From Cylindrotheca closterium (Eukaryota > Bacillariophyta > Bacillariophyceae > Bacillariales > Bacillariaceae): a stretch of DNA of 64,000 bases. The stretch covers positions 1 to 64,000 of the forward strand of contig CAKOGP040001892.1 of assembly GCA_933822405.4 (NCBI GenBank), in the 5' to 3' direction. Position numbers and translations under genes: made by a program. The stretch's first letter is position 1; each line of letters begins with the position of its first letter. This document shows positions 41,424 to 52,097 of the stretch, in pieces. The notes under the pieces are model-generated. The model was given only the letters and a program-made list of their open reading frames with translations. It was not told where the DNA came from and ran no database searches.

Positions 41424-42834
41424 CTAATCTCGTTGCTGCTGCTGTTGCTGCTCCTTTTGTTGCTGCCGGAACTTGTAGACGTCCAGTTCATGGCAACTGG
41501 ACAAGGGAAAATTCATATTCAACTTTTTCTGTTGGTTGGAGTTGTCATCCAAAAGGAATTCATGCTTGAGAGCATCCTTGGCCGAAAGTCGGGATTCCGG
41601 ATCCAGTTTCAAGAGATTGGAAACGAGATTGGCCAGTTGGATATGATGCTTGAGGACCTGGTTGCGTTGTAGTTTGCGAGTGTTCTTTGTCATTTCCTTG
41701 GGCAACCAAGTGGGCTCTTCCTTGATTAAGGCGCACTTTTTGTCAATTTGCTGACAGAGCTCAATGGCAACCTTGGCATGAAACAACGGTTTCTGAGATG
41801 CCAATTCGAAAAGAATGCATCCAGTGCTCCACATGTCCACTTTAGTGCTATAGTTGGCGGAACCAATCAAGATTTCGGGAGCACGGTACCATGGAGTCCC
41901 AATGGTACTGTTGGTGTACTGTCGAGCTGACATCTTTCGTGCCAAACCAAAGTCTCCAATCTTGAGAGTCCCTTGCTTGTCAACCAGCAAGTTGGCTGGC
42001 TTGAGGTCCCGATGCATGATTTGTTGCTCATGAAGGTGCTGGCATCCTTGCAATAGCTGACGAGTCCACGATTGAACATGATCCTTGGTCAAGCGTTTGG
42101 CAAGGATTGGCATTCTCAATAGACCTGCCAGGTCATATTCCATGTATTCCATAACCATGAATACTTGTCCTGGTAGTCCATCAGCGCCTATAGTTGTTAT
42201 TGGTGTGGGCGAGAGTGTTAGTCCAAGGATCAATCAATCGTTCTGCAAAACATTATACATCAGTCGGGCATCCAATCTCCTTACCTTCTGTAGTCACAAC
42301 CTCGTGCAACTTGATTACATTTTTATGTTCGATTGATTTGAGTAGCTTGATTTCGCGAAGTGCCGTGTATGGAAAGCCATAGGTTGGCACACTCTTATCA
42401 TCGCGAGTCTTGACGCGTTTGATAATCTTTGGCTTGTTGGTTTCTCGATCCAACGTTAGAAAGACGCTACCAAAGGTCCCTTCCCCAATATGTTTTCGTA
42501 TTCTAAAACAGTTCTTCAAGTCCCGAGTTTGTTTTGGTTGATAGTAGCTAGCGGATGATGGATCGGTTGTTCGAGCTTGTTTGCGAGGTTTCGTTTCGGC
42601 TTCCTTTCCTGAAATCGGACGCTTCTTCCTGCCAGATTTGGCAGAATGGTATTTCTGGTGTGAGGACCCGACAGTGGAGGAGTCGGTGTCAGTGTCATTA
42701 TCATCATCATCCGATGAAGAAACGACGAGCGCTTCTTTCTCGTTAGTTTGCTTTTGGGCTTGCCAACAATCGTTGTTGTTCTTGCTGTTATTAGTGTTAT
42801 TGATGGAATGGAATTTGTTCTGAGTAGCAATCAT
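41424..42834 (-). CDS. Cyclin-dependent kinase, CDK9/CDK12-like
   Basis: Two exons, 42834-42285 and 42187-41424, with a 97-bp GTAAGG...AG intron; 437 aa. Residues 1-105 are low-complexity (Asn, Asp, Ser, Lys). The kinase domain starts with IGEGTFGSV at about 116-124. The cyclin-binding helix is PYTALREIKLL (155-165), closest to the PITA[LI]REI form of the transcriptional CDKs CDK9 and CDK12. HRDLKPAN, GDFGLAR and TIGTPWYRAPE follow, so it is catalytically complete. CDKs of this group phosphorylate the RNA polymerase II C-terminal domain with a cyclin partner. The activation segment reads YTNSTIGTPWYRAPE rather than the usual VxTLWYRxPE. The C-terminus ends in polyglutamine. A TTG four codons upstream is not used as the start. 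Confidence 0.87.
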
Positions 42835-43507
42835 CGTTCTGAACAATACTTTACTTTTTTATTATACACGCTAATAGGATAGACAATTCAATTGATGAGG
42901 GAGGTTGCGATTGTGTTCATTTATTGATATATGACCTCGTAGTTGTTGTGGGTAGTATGCTGTCGTAAGTCACAAAAAGGGAGTCGTTTGTTGTAACGAT
43001 GCCTTACTTTGTGTCATAAAATCTGATCGTACGACAAAATAGAAGTGGACCTCGTCAGGCGCGAGAGGTCTGATTCTCCTTTATCTCGTTTCGCCAATGA
43101 CATTGCGTCAAGAATTGCCTCTGACATGATGACGACATTTGATCATGTCATTTACGTGTCAGTGTGATTAAAAACAGAAGGCTTTCGGTGTCAGTTCTGT
43201 TTCAGTAGTGTAGGTGCCTGAACTTTAGATACCTATTCATATCCTCGGCACGACACGACATGATCAGAAAGTCAGTGTCAAAAAAGAGAAGACTATGAAA
43301 ATCTAGCGTGTTCAGGTACCAGTACTACTACCGGTCTTATCACGGTATGTCAAGATATCAGAAAGTTAGTGTCAAGAGTGAGTAAAAGCAGCTGAGGGCT
43401 TCTGATAGATATTTGGTATTCCTTCTAAAGCACGAATGGGGCTACTAGCTGCATGTACTTAATCTACTACTCTATAAATTTTATATATCTATATATAGGA
43501 TTGATGC
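42835..43507. other. Intergenic with a short direct repeat
   Basis: 673 bp. An imperfect direct repeat of about 20 bases (ATCAGAAAGT[CT]AGTGTCAA) occurs near 43262 and 43357. No gene or RNA recognised. Confidence 0.45.
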
Positions 43508-45436
43508 TTATTCTTCTTCGTCTCTCGTTTCGACAATATCATGGGTATCCAGAGGAAATCTTGATACCACAGTTTCATCGGGATTTCCAAAATCGCTTCC
43601 CGGAGTCCACCTTCCTCCCACCATCGAATGTATAGCCTGTCCATTCTGATAGTTCGTTCCTTCCAACATCAGGCCGTCGGCAAAAGTCCCGACAAAAGTA
43701 ATACCATCGTCGTATTCGAGTCGACCTTTACCATGTGCTACACCCTGTTGGTTCACACTTCCCAGAAAGACTCCTGCATCGCCTTCTGGATCGTGCATCC
43801 GGTAGCACCCAGTGGGGGCTTGTTGTTGTGCAAACCATTCCTTGTAGAAAATCTTGCATATGAAAGAGTCAAGCTCTAATCTATGGCCTCCTCCACCTCC
43901 TACAATGAACTCGAACTTGTAGTAGCACCCAGGTGTGCATTTTGAAACAACTTCTTGATCCGATTCCAAAAGTCGGTAGGCAAAGGCACCGGGGTATTTT
44001 GATTCATATGGTTCGGTCCGGTAAGTCCCAAAGAGATTGCACCGAGCAATCAATTCATCATTGGAGCTGTACAAAGCCAGTGCTAAAGAACCCTTTGCAT
44101 TTCCCCACCCTTGGTCCCGCAAGTTGTCGGCGGTGACAAAGACGCGTGATACTTCGCCTTCTAGAGCCGAGCTTCGGCAGCCTTCGTTCCATCGGTCGTT
44201 GCTAATAGAGCTTGAAAGGGTACCCCTTCCAAAAAAGCATGGCGAAAGATCTCGCAACTCAACCGCAGAAATACCTTCCTCCTCCAAAAACTGCTGCGCA
44301 GCGACGGCCTTACCGTTGCGAAGGAACCCTAGATACACTCTTCTTTGGAATGGTACCAAGTTGTCATCTCCACGTTTCTTGGCAAGATTCAAATACATTT
44401 CAGCGACAGGTATTTCCTTGTCACCAGCCAGCATATCCTGACACTGATCCTGGAGCTCGGTGCAGCAGGCAAGCCACTTTTCAGCTTCATCAAACTGATG
44501 TGTATCAATTGCCTTTTGTGCCATCTTGCATATCTGAAGAACCTTTCCAGGGAGGTAGGCTTCCATCAGATTTTCCGGTTTTACGGCATACAACGTCAAC
44601 AATTGTTTGGTCAACAAAGAGGGCTGAAGGATACATAATCCAGTGTCAGAACAAGGTTGCTTATCCAACGCACCAAGACCCAACTGCGCCAATTGCATAG
44701 CAAGGGTCCGGTGACCTTTGGGCCCAATGTCGTTCATAAACTCCTGTGCCAGCTCGATGACCTTGCAAAAGTCGCGCTCATTCTTGGTGTTCATCAAAAG
44801 AGATGCAGTTTCAATAATTTCACCAACCCGACCTGACTTGAATTCTGTCATCTGCTGCTTCAATCGCAAAGCAGGATAAACTTTGGGATCCAGTTCCACT
44901 CGTGACCATGGGCAGGTAGCAAACTTAAGGTTCCCGGAACCTTCCTCGATGGCAGTGCTTCGATCCACGATAAATCCGGACGAAATGACCACCGGATCAC
45001 GCATGATGTCTGAAGAGATGGGATCGAAAAAGTCTTCGGGAGCACTTTGTGATAGGTTAGTGATGTGATGCTTCAAAAGTTCTGATCCCATCAACAGATC
45101 GCAAGGTGAACGGCGAAGAATATCAATCCCAATAGCACAGAAATGCTGGTTTCTATTGATTTTTCCATTTCCAGCGCCTCCTTCCGAATCATCAGCGTCA
45201 CCTTGGCCTTCTTGGTCTCGTTTGGATCCAATCTCAATCAATACTTTTCGTGCAATTGCCACGATGTCCTCTTCTGGCAATCTGCCCTTGTAGATTCCAA
45301 TCACTCGAGACAGATTCAATCCATTCATCAAGAGTTCACGAATCACCAAGTCATCGTGCACACCCTGACATTTGGAGGACGAAGTCTCCGTTGAGGAGTC
45401 GTCAGAGTCTTCTAGTTCCAATTTTGTGAGAGCCAT
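43508..45436 (-). CDS. U-box/MORN protein, paralog 1 (putative E3 ubiquitin ligase)
   Basis: 642 aa, intronless. A helical N-terminal region of about 125 residues is followed by a U-box (133-199) with DFFDPISSDIMRDPVV, GFIVDRSTAIE and CPWSRVELDP. The central 200 residues are probably helical repeats. Then comes a predicted beta-rich domain of about 120 residues (RVFVTADNLRDQGWGNAKG to ICKIFYKEW) with a GGGGGH loop. The C-terminus has a MORN-like repeat (about 570-592, GRLEYDDGITFVGTFADG). The U-box would recruit an E2 and the C-terminal modules may recognise substrate. A close paralog lies at 50199-52097, with two secreted cysteine-repeat genes in between. The start is a well-placed ATG that matches the paralog. 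Confidence 0.85.
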   Translation of the reverse strand: MALTKLELEDSDDSSTETSSSKCQGVHDDLVIRELLMNGLNLSRVIGIYKGRLPEEDIVAIARKVLIEIGSKRDQEGQGDADDSEGGAGNGKINRNQHFCAIGIDILRRSPCDLLMGSELLKHHITNLSQSAPEDFFDPISSDIMRDPVVISSGFIVDRSTAIEEGSGNLKFATCPWSRVELDPKVYPALRLKQQMTEFKSGRVGEIIETASLLMNTKNERDFCKVIELAQEFMNDIGPKGHRTLAMQLAQLGLGALDKQPCSDTGLCILQPSLLTKQLLTLYAVKPENLMEAYLPGKVLQICKMAQKAIDTHQFDEAEKWLACCTELQDQCQDMLAGDKEIPVAEMYLNLAKKRGDDNLVPFQRRVYLGFLRNGKAVAAQQFLEEEGISAVELRDLSPCFFGRGTLSSSISNDRWNEGCRSSALEGEVSRVFVTADNLRDQGWGNAKGSLALALYSSNDELIARCNLFGTYRTEPYESKYPGAFAYRLLESDQEVVSKCTPGCYYKFEFIVGGGGGHRLELDSFICKIFYKEWFAQQQAPTGCYRMHDPEGDAGVFLGSVNQQGVAHGKGRLEYDDGITFVGTFADGLMLEGTNYQNGQAIHSMVGGRWTPGSDFGNPDETVVSRFPLDTHDIVETRDEEE

Positions 45437-45881
45437 TGAAGAAAGGGCCTAGGGTATACGCTTTTGATGTAAGATAATACCTGGATGGCTACAGTATTGA
45501 GACGAAGACTGCTTTGACGATGTTTGTGGAAAAGATTCAAAGAAGCTGGGACCGCCTATATGCACCGCACCACCTGCGAATTTTGGAGTCGTGATGAAGC
45601 GCGCAACATAGATGCTGGCATCAGCAGTGACTGGCAGGTACCATGCTGGCAGTGCTTCTCTTGGGGGGCAATCTTTGGCCCACCTTTGCCGTCCTGTTTC
45701 TCTGGCTGCCGACTATTCCATTCGTGACAGCGTGGGTTAGCAAAAGCAAGGGTTTTGTCAGCATTGAAAGTAGAATATTGGTATTACTGCTGTTATTGAA
45801 TTCCTGCCTAGATCATGTCACCTGCTCACTTATATCCCAGGATGGTGGGGGTTACACCCACTTGACCTTTGAATTAGATTT
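45437..45881. other. Intergenic; start of duplicated unit
   Basis: The segment from about 45695 (CTGCCGACTATTCCATT...) to 45880 matches 47855-48030. It is the 3' flank of the duplicated cysteine-repeat gene. No gene. Confidence 0.5.
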
Positions 45882-47262
45882 TTAATGCTGCTCAGAAGCA
45901 CAACTAAAAAACAGCATGCACCAAGAGAATCCACGACCTTCTGCATGATTGGAAACTGCTAGACCATAGGACTCTCCAACCATCGCGTCCATTTCCTTGT
46001 CGACTTCAGCAATGCAATCTTCAAAACGAAACATAGTAATAAAGTCAATCGCAGGATCAATTTCGACACCATCCAATGCATCTTGACATGGGCTGCCTCC
46101 TGTATCTTCCGATGGCTTTGCCAGAAAATACATCATTTCATTATGATATCCGGAGCAAAGTTTCAAGGGAAGGTCTTCTTGGTGCCAATTGTAACCAATA
46201 TCGTCAAGGACGGAAGAGGTACAAGCTTCAGAGAAGAAGGAGGTTCCCACATCCTCTTGTGCTCGGGTATGGACCTACTCGTTGCACAATGACACAGGTT
46301 AGATATAACGTCTGCATCCCATCCTCCTACACCATCGTCATACCGCAATGGCTGGCTTGAATCAGTCATCGATACGTACCGAATGTGCTCGACCATGACG
46401 AGGCTGCATTAGTGGAAAGCAATCAAGAAAGAGTGAGTGAGTCGTTCGTATCCTCCCGCATAGCCATAAAATAGAGAATGGTCTCTATCACCGACAATTC
46501 TTACCGAATCGCCAGGAACAATCTTTTCATTCAGGGCAGCCTTCAAATCAGCGTCGACTATAGCAATGCACTCCTCGAAATGGAACTCGTTAATCGTCGA
46601 GATTGCGGATTCGAAGCCTACAGAGTCCAAGGCCATTTGACATGGATTATCTTCGAGCTCTTCGTTCACCAGATAGATAATCATTTCATTCTGATATCCT
46701 CCGCAAAGAATTTGGGGCAGAGTTTTGTGGTGCCAATCGGAATTCTCTAGGATATAGATAGAGCATTCTTCGCCGTAGATGGTTGCATTCTCATCTCCAA
46801 CACGAGCCTGTCATAATGTGAAAAGGACGTGAGATGCTATTGGCAACCTCAATACGGTATGTGGCAGCGAGATTTCAAGGAACGAATCAACCAACACCTA
46901 CCGAATGGGATTTGACATCTGCTGCTCGAGTAGTAGCCTGCGTGGTTGTTGGGCAATGGCAAAGAAGTAAGTCGTTTACATTCGTTTACATTCTCCAGCT
47001 CCACAGAATCATGCGAACTACAACCGAATGTGATGATTCGACAACTTTTGCTTTCGGACGAACCTGCGTTTGAAAACCAGCGGTCGTGTCATGATGAAGA
47101 TAGAGCAGTGAGTCCTTGTGGTTGCCACCTGTACCAAGGTACTCTACAGTCGCATAGCTAGCCGGAATCGCTTTGAAGCAGCCAATCGAGGACACTTACT
47201 GAATGGGCATCAGCGCCGCAAAGCAACGCTAGGAAAAGAGGTACTGTGATCTTCGAAATCAT
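45882..47262 (-). CDS. Secreted cysteine-repeat protein, tandem copy 1 (micro-exon gene)
   Basis: A multi-exon gene read from splice signals and frame. Exon 1 47262-47200 encodes a signal peptide (ITVPLFLALLCGADAHS). Micro-exons: possible 47063-47025 (13 codons, weak GTTGTA donor), 46937-46902 (12 codons). A main exon 46807-46505 (101 codons). Micro-exon 46403-46380 (8 codons). Last exon 46274-45882. All boundaries are phase 0; protein about 272 aa, or 285 with the doubtful micro-exon. The two large exons encode related repeats of about 95 residues, each with C...CxGYxNEM...PCQxALD...FEECIA, four cysteines per repeat. So the mature protein is probably extracellular and disulfide-bonded. I recognise no family. 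A near-identical copy lies at 48022-49408. The micro-exon structure is the least certain part. Confidence 0.6.
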
Positions 47263-48021
47263 TCTGTTGTTTTATGACGATTTGATGAGGATGAATTATA
47301 TGCCAAGTGCTTACATAGAATGTACAGCACATTTGTACGAGCTCTACAGGGTCATAAACTCTACACGCATATAGTTTGGATTCATAACATATTTCAGAAT
47401 GACGCCTAAGATTTTTTAAAAGTACCGGTATAATACGACGAGAAAAGAGAAACAGATTGATTTCGAAACTACTACCAGTACACGTACCTGGTTCCTGGTA
47501 CCCGTACGACCGTATCTAGCAGCGGCAGTTTGCAAGAGCCGACTAGGTGGAATGACAAACTGTTGGAGATAGATCGATAATGCAAAATTATCTACGGATT
47601 CAATAGGAATAAACACAGTAGAATGGACACTTCAGGAAGGCTTGATTGCTCAACGACTATACTTGTACTTCGTTTTGGGCTTTTGTTGTTGCAAAAGGGG
47701 TTGGAAAGAATTTGGTTTAAACTCGTACTGTAATGAAACCGCTAAGCAACGAAAACGATATACGCTAACAAATCCACATCTCCATATTGCCAGTCTAATT
47801 CTCTGCAAATACTTTATTGGCGTCGCCCCTCCTCCGTCGTGCTGGTTCTCTGCCGACTATTCCATTGGCGTGACAGTGAGGGCTAGTAAAAGCAAGGGTT
47901 TTGTCAGCATTGGAAGTAGAATATTGATATTACTGCTGCTATCGGCCTATACTACCTAGATTGTGTCACCTGTTCACTTTTTTCGCAGGATGGTGGGGGT
48001 TACACCCACCTGACTTTAGAA
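47263..48021. promoter_or_regulatory. Promoter block P1 and duplicated 3' flank
   Basis: About 47280-47470 is the promoter of copy 1 and is related to 49440-49640 and 49672-49865. About 47855-48020 matches 45695-45880 and is the 3' flank of copy 2. An open frame at 47642-47959 runs across the duplicated flank and shows no domain. TACCGGTA at 47423-47430. Confidence 0.5.
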
Positions 48022-49408
48022 CTAGACTCTAAGTCGCTTGTCTTCATTACAAAACAAAAAAAGAATGCAATTCCACGGTCTACGACCTTCTCCATGGTGG
48101 GAACCTACAAGACCATAAGAATCTGCAACCATCGCGTCCATTTCCTTGTCGACTTCAGCAATGCAATCTTCAAAACGAAACATGGTGATAAAGTCAAGCG
48201 CGGGATCAATTTCGGCACCATCCAATGCATCTTGACATGGACTGCCTCCTGTCTCTTCCGATGGCTTTGCCAGGAAATACATCATTTCACGATGATATCC
48301 GGAGCAAAGTTTCAAGGGAAGGTCTTCGTGGTGCCAATTGTAACCAATATCGTCAAGGACGGAAGAGGTACAAGCTTCAGAGAAGAAGGAGGTTCCCACA
48401 TCCTCTTGTGCTCGGGCATCAACCTACTCGTGCAACAATGACACAAGTTAGATATAACGTATGCATCCCATCCTCCTACACCATCACCATACCGCCATGG
48501 CTGGCTTGAATCAGTCATCGATACGTACCGAATGTGCTTGACCATGACGAGGCTGCATTAGTGGAAAGCAATCAAGAAAGAGTGAGTGAGTCGTTCGTAT
48601 CCTCCCGCACAGCCATGGAATAGAGAATGGTTTTAGTTACTGACAATTCTTACCGAATCGCCAGGAACAATCTTTTCATTCAGGGCAGCCTTCAAATCAG
48701 CGTCGACTATAGCAATGCACTCCTCGTAATGGAACTCGTTAATCGTCGAGATTGCGGATTCGAAGCCTACAGAGTCCAAGGCCATTTGACATGGATTATC
48801 TTCGAGCTCTTCGTTCACCAGATAGATAATCATTTCATTCTGATATCCTCCGCAAAGAATTTGGGGCAGAGTTTTGTGGTGCCAATCGGAATTCTCTAGG
48901 ATATAGATAGAGCATTCTTCGCCGTAGATGGTTGCATTCTCATCTCCAACACGAGCCTGTCATAATGTGAAAAGGACGTGAGATGCTATTGGCAACCTCA
49001 ATACGGTATGTGGCAGCGAGATTTCAAGGAACGAATCAACCAACACCTACCGAATGGGATTTGACATCTGCTGCTCGAGTAGTAGCCTGCGTGGTTGTTG
49101 GGCAATGGCAAAGAAGTAAGTCGTTTACATTCGTTTACATTCTCCAGCTCCACAGAATCATGCGAACTACAACCGAATGTGATGATTCGACAACTTTTGC
49201 TTTCGGACGAACCTGCGTTTGAAAACCAGCGGTCGTGTCATGATGAAGATAGAGCAGTGAGTCCTTGTGGTTGCCACCTGTACCAAGGTACTCTACAGTC
49301 GCATAGCTAGCCGGAATCGCTTTGAAGCAGCCAATCGAGGACACTTACTGAATGGGCATCAGCGCCGCAAAGCAAAGCTAGGAAAAGAGCCACTTTGATC
49401 TTCGACAT
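48022..49408 (-). CDS. Secreted cysteine-repeat protein, tandem copy 2 (micro-exon gene)
   Basis: Same structure as copy 1, displaced by 2149 bases in the 5' half. Exons: 49408-49349 (signal peptide KVALFLALLCGADAHS), possible 49212-49174, 49086-49051, 48956-48654, 48552-48529 and 48423-48022; about 274 aa, or 287 with the doubtful micro-exon. The main middle exon differs from copy 1 by one base (Phe to Tyr), and the adjoining introns look identical. The last exon carries many changes and a different C-terminus. Both protein repeats keep their four cysteines. The contrast in divergence along one gene suggests conversion of the 5' part. Function unknown; a secreted, disulfide-rich protein is the safest description. 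Confidence 0.6.
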
Positions 49409-50198
49409 TATTTTGTTGTTTTTTATGCACACCGGTACTATTGATGAGGATAAATTACGTGCCAATGAGCGCTTACAGTATGTACTGTACACGTTGAACG
49501 TGTACCAGCTTTACAGGGTCATAAACTACAACCCACAACTTATTTTAGAATGACGCGCGGAAGATTTTTTTTTAAAAGTACCGGTACACCAATACGAAGG
49601 CCACGAGAAAAGAGAAACCGATTGATGATTTCGAAACTGCTGGCATCGTTAGATGCACGATCCGACTAGGTTTGATGAGGATAAATTACGTGGCAAGTGG
49701 TTACAGTTTAAATCATACAGTGCACTGCACCAGCTCTGCAGGCTCACAAACTAATAAGGATCCAGAACTTATTTCAGAATATAACGTGTAAGATTATTAA
49801 TAACGCTTTTTTTCTTCAAATAGTACAAGCTACTGCGCTAAAGTTCGAAAAAAGAGAAACAAAATGACCCTACTGTAGATTCAATCTTTCAGTATCATAT
49901 CCTGATGTCGATTGTACCTAGGATTGATGATCATGATATTGAAACATCAAGAAAAAATGCTAGATTCCTTAATTTTCAAAACGAGCAATAATGACTTCAG
50001 CATTTTTCATCACAGCTTTTCCCATAAGTACATTGGAATTTCGGAATTGTCTGCAACATAAGACACCCCATGTTCCATTTCCTTGTTCCCTACCGTCAGG
50101 ACAATTTTATTCCGTGGCTATTGCCGCTATCAGCATTGCGGCATTCTAGAGGGCCACGTTATTGGTATTTTAGTTAAAAAACTTTGTAGAATTAGTAC
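49409..50198. promoter_or_regulatory. Promoter block P2, extra copy P3, and spacer
   Basis: P2 (about 49440-49640) sits directly upstream of copy 2. P3 (about 49672-49865) repeats the order TTTGATGAGGATAAATTACGTG, GGTTACAG, CAGCTCTGCAGG, CTTATTTCAGAAT and AAAAAAGAGAAAC but has no gene of its own. It is probably left from an unequal crossover or a lost third copy. TACCGGTA at 49579-49586. No gene from 49865 to 50198. Confidence 0.5.
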
Positions 50199-52097
50199 TC
50201 ATTCTTCCGTTTCAGTAATATTATGGGTATCCAAAGGAAATCTTGCTACCACAGTTTCATCGGGATTTCCAAGACAGCTTCCGGATGTCCAGACTCCTCT
50301 CACCATCGTATGAACAGCCTGTCCATTCTGGTAGCTCGTTCCCTCCAACATCAGGCCGCCGGCAAAAGTCCCGACAAAAGTAATACCATCGTCGTATTCG
50401 AGTCGACCTTTACCATGTGCTACACCTTCTCCATTGACATTACCCAGAAAGATTCCTGCATCGCCTTCTGGATCATGCATGCGGTAGCACCCATTGGGTG
50501 GGGATTCTTGCTGTGCGAACCATTCCTTGTAGAAAATCTTGCATATGAAAGAGTCAAGCTCTAAACTATGGCCTCCTCCACCTCCTACGATGAACTCCAA
50601 CTTGTAGTAGCAACCAGGTGTGCATTTTGAAACAACTTCTTGATCCGATTCCAAAAGTCGGTAGGCTACTGAACGGGGAAACTTGGAGGAATATGCTTCG
50701 GTTCGATATGTCCCAAACAAGTTGCAACGAACGATCAATTCATCATTGGGGCTGTACAAACCAAGTGCAAGAACACCCTTTCTATTTCCCCACCCTTGAT
50801 CCCGAAAGTTGTTAGCGGCCACAACGACATGGGACACTTTGCCTTCTAGAGCCGAGGATCGGCAGCCTTCGTTCCATCGATCATTGCTAATGGAGCTTGA
50901 AAGGGTACCCCTTCCAAAAAAGCATGGCGAAAGATCTCGCAAATCAATAGCAAAAATGCCTTCCTTTTCCAAAAACTTCTGGGCTGCGGCAGCCTTGCCA
51001 TCACGAAGGAACCCAAGATAGACTTTTCTTTGGAATGGTACCAAGTTGTCATATCCGCGTTTCTTGGCAAGATTCAAATACATTTCAGCGACAGGTATTT
51101 CCTTGTCACCAGACAGCATATCCTGACACTGGTCCTGAATCTCGGTGCAGCAGGCAAGCCACTTTTCAGCTTCATCAAACTGATGGGTGTCAATTGCCTT
51201 TTGTGCCATCTTGCATATCTCGAGAACCTTTCCAGGGAGGTACCCTTCCAAGAGATTTTCCGGTTTCAATGCATACAGCATCAAAAGCTGCTTGGTCAAC
51301 AAAGATGGCTGAAGTACGCATAATCCAGTGTCGGAAGGTCCCAGGTCCAACGTGGAAAGACCTAACTGTGCCAATTGCATTGCAAGGGTCCGGTGACCTT
51401 TGGGCCCAATGTCGTTCATAAACTCCTGCGCCAGCTCGATGACGTTGCAAAAGTCGCGATTGTTCTTGGCGTTGAGCAAAAGAGATGCAGTTTCAATCAT
51501 TTCACCAACCCGACCTGACTTGAATTCTGTCATCTGCTGCTTCAATCGCAAAGCAGGATAAACCTTGGGATCCAGTGGCACTCGTGACCACGGACAGGTA
51601 GCAAACTTAAGGTTCCCGGAACCTTTCTTGAGGGCAGTACTTCGATCCACAACGAATCCCGATGAAATGACCACAGGGTCACTCATTATGTGAGAAAAGA
51701 TGGGATCGAAAAAGTCTTCGGGAGCACTTTGTGATAGGTTAGTGATGTGATGCATCAAGAGCTCCGATCCCTTCGAAAGATCGTAAGGTGAACGGCGAAG
51801 AATACCAATCCCAATATCACAGAAATGCTGATTCCTGTTGATTCTGCCATTTCCCAGACTAGCTTCTGAATCATCGTCCCAATTTGCAATTTCAATCAAG
51901 AGTCTTCGTGCAATTGCCACAATCTTTTCTTCTGGCAATCTTTCCTTGTAGATTTTAATCGCTCGAGAGAGGTTCAACCCATGCATCAACAGTTCACGAA
52001 TAACAAAGTCATCGTGACTATTAACAGTCTGGCTTTTGGAGGACGAAAGTTCCAATGATTCGTCAGAGTCTTCTGGCTGCAAGTTTGATAGAACCAT
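50199..52097 (-). CDS. U-box/MORN protein, paralog 2 (putative E3 ubiquitin ligase)
   Basis: 632 aa from the ATG of MVLSNLQPEDSDES, which aligns with the start of paralog 1 (MALTKLELEDSDDS). The frame continues upstream for 31 more codons without similarity, so the shorter start is preferred. Domain order is the same as in paralog 1: helical N-terminus, U-box (DFFDPIFSHIMSDPVV, CPWSRVPLDP), helical middle, beta-rich domain with GGGGGH and MORN-like repeat (GRLEYDDGITFVGTFAGG). Most residues match paralog 1 and both lack introns. The order U-box, cysteine gene, cysteine gene, U-box, all on the minus strand, cannot come from a single tandem copy of a two-gene block, so the two families probably duplicated separately or a U-box copy was lost. 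Confidence 0.85.
   Translation of the reverse strand: MVLSNLQPEDSDESLELSSSKSQTVNSHDDFVIRELLMHGLNLSRAIKIYKERLPEEKIVAIARRLLIEIANWDDDSEASLGNGRINRNQHFCDIGIGILRRSPYDLSKGSELLMHHITNLSQSAPEDFFDPIFSHIMSDPVVISSGFVVDRSTALKKGSGNLKFATCPWSRVPLDPKVYPALRLKQQMTEFKSGRVGEMIETASLLLNAKNNRDFCNVIELAQEFMNDIGPKGHRTLAMQLAQLGLSTLDLGPSDTGLCVLQPSLLTKQLLMLYALKPENLLEGYLPGKVLEICKMAQKAIDTHQFDEAEKWLACCTEIQDQCQDMLSGDKEIPVAEMYLNLAKKRGYDNLVPFQRKVYLGFLRDGKAAAAQKFLEKEGIFAIDLRDLSPCFFGRGTLSSSISNDRWNEGCRSSALEGKVSHVVVAANNFRDQGWGNRKGVLALGLYSPNDELIVRCNLFGTYRTEAYSSKFPRSVAYRLLESDQEVVSKCTPGCYYKLEFIVGGGGGHSLELDSFICKIFYKEWFAQQESPPNGCYRMHDPEGDAGIFLGNVNGEGVAHGKGRLEYDDGITFVGTFAGGLMLEGTSYQNGQAVHTMVRGVWTSGSCLGNPDETVVARFPLDTHNITETEE

Noticed and set aside
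43020..43100. Possible tRNA (segment with GAGAGGTCTGATTCTCC)
   Set aside because: No proper T-loop (GGTTCRA) or cloverleaf could be fitted.
47642..47959. 105-codon frame in the duplicated flank
   Set aside because: It crosses the border of the duplicated unit and its matching sequence at 45700-45880 does not keep the same frame.
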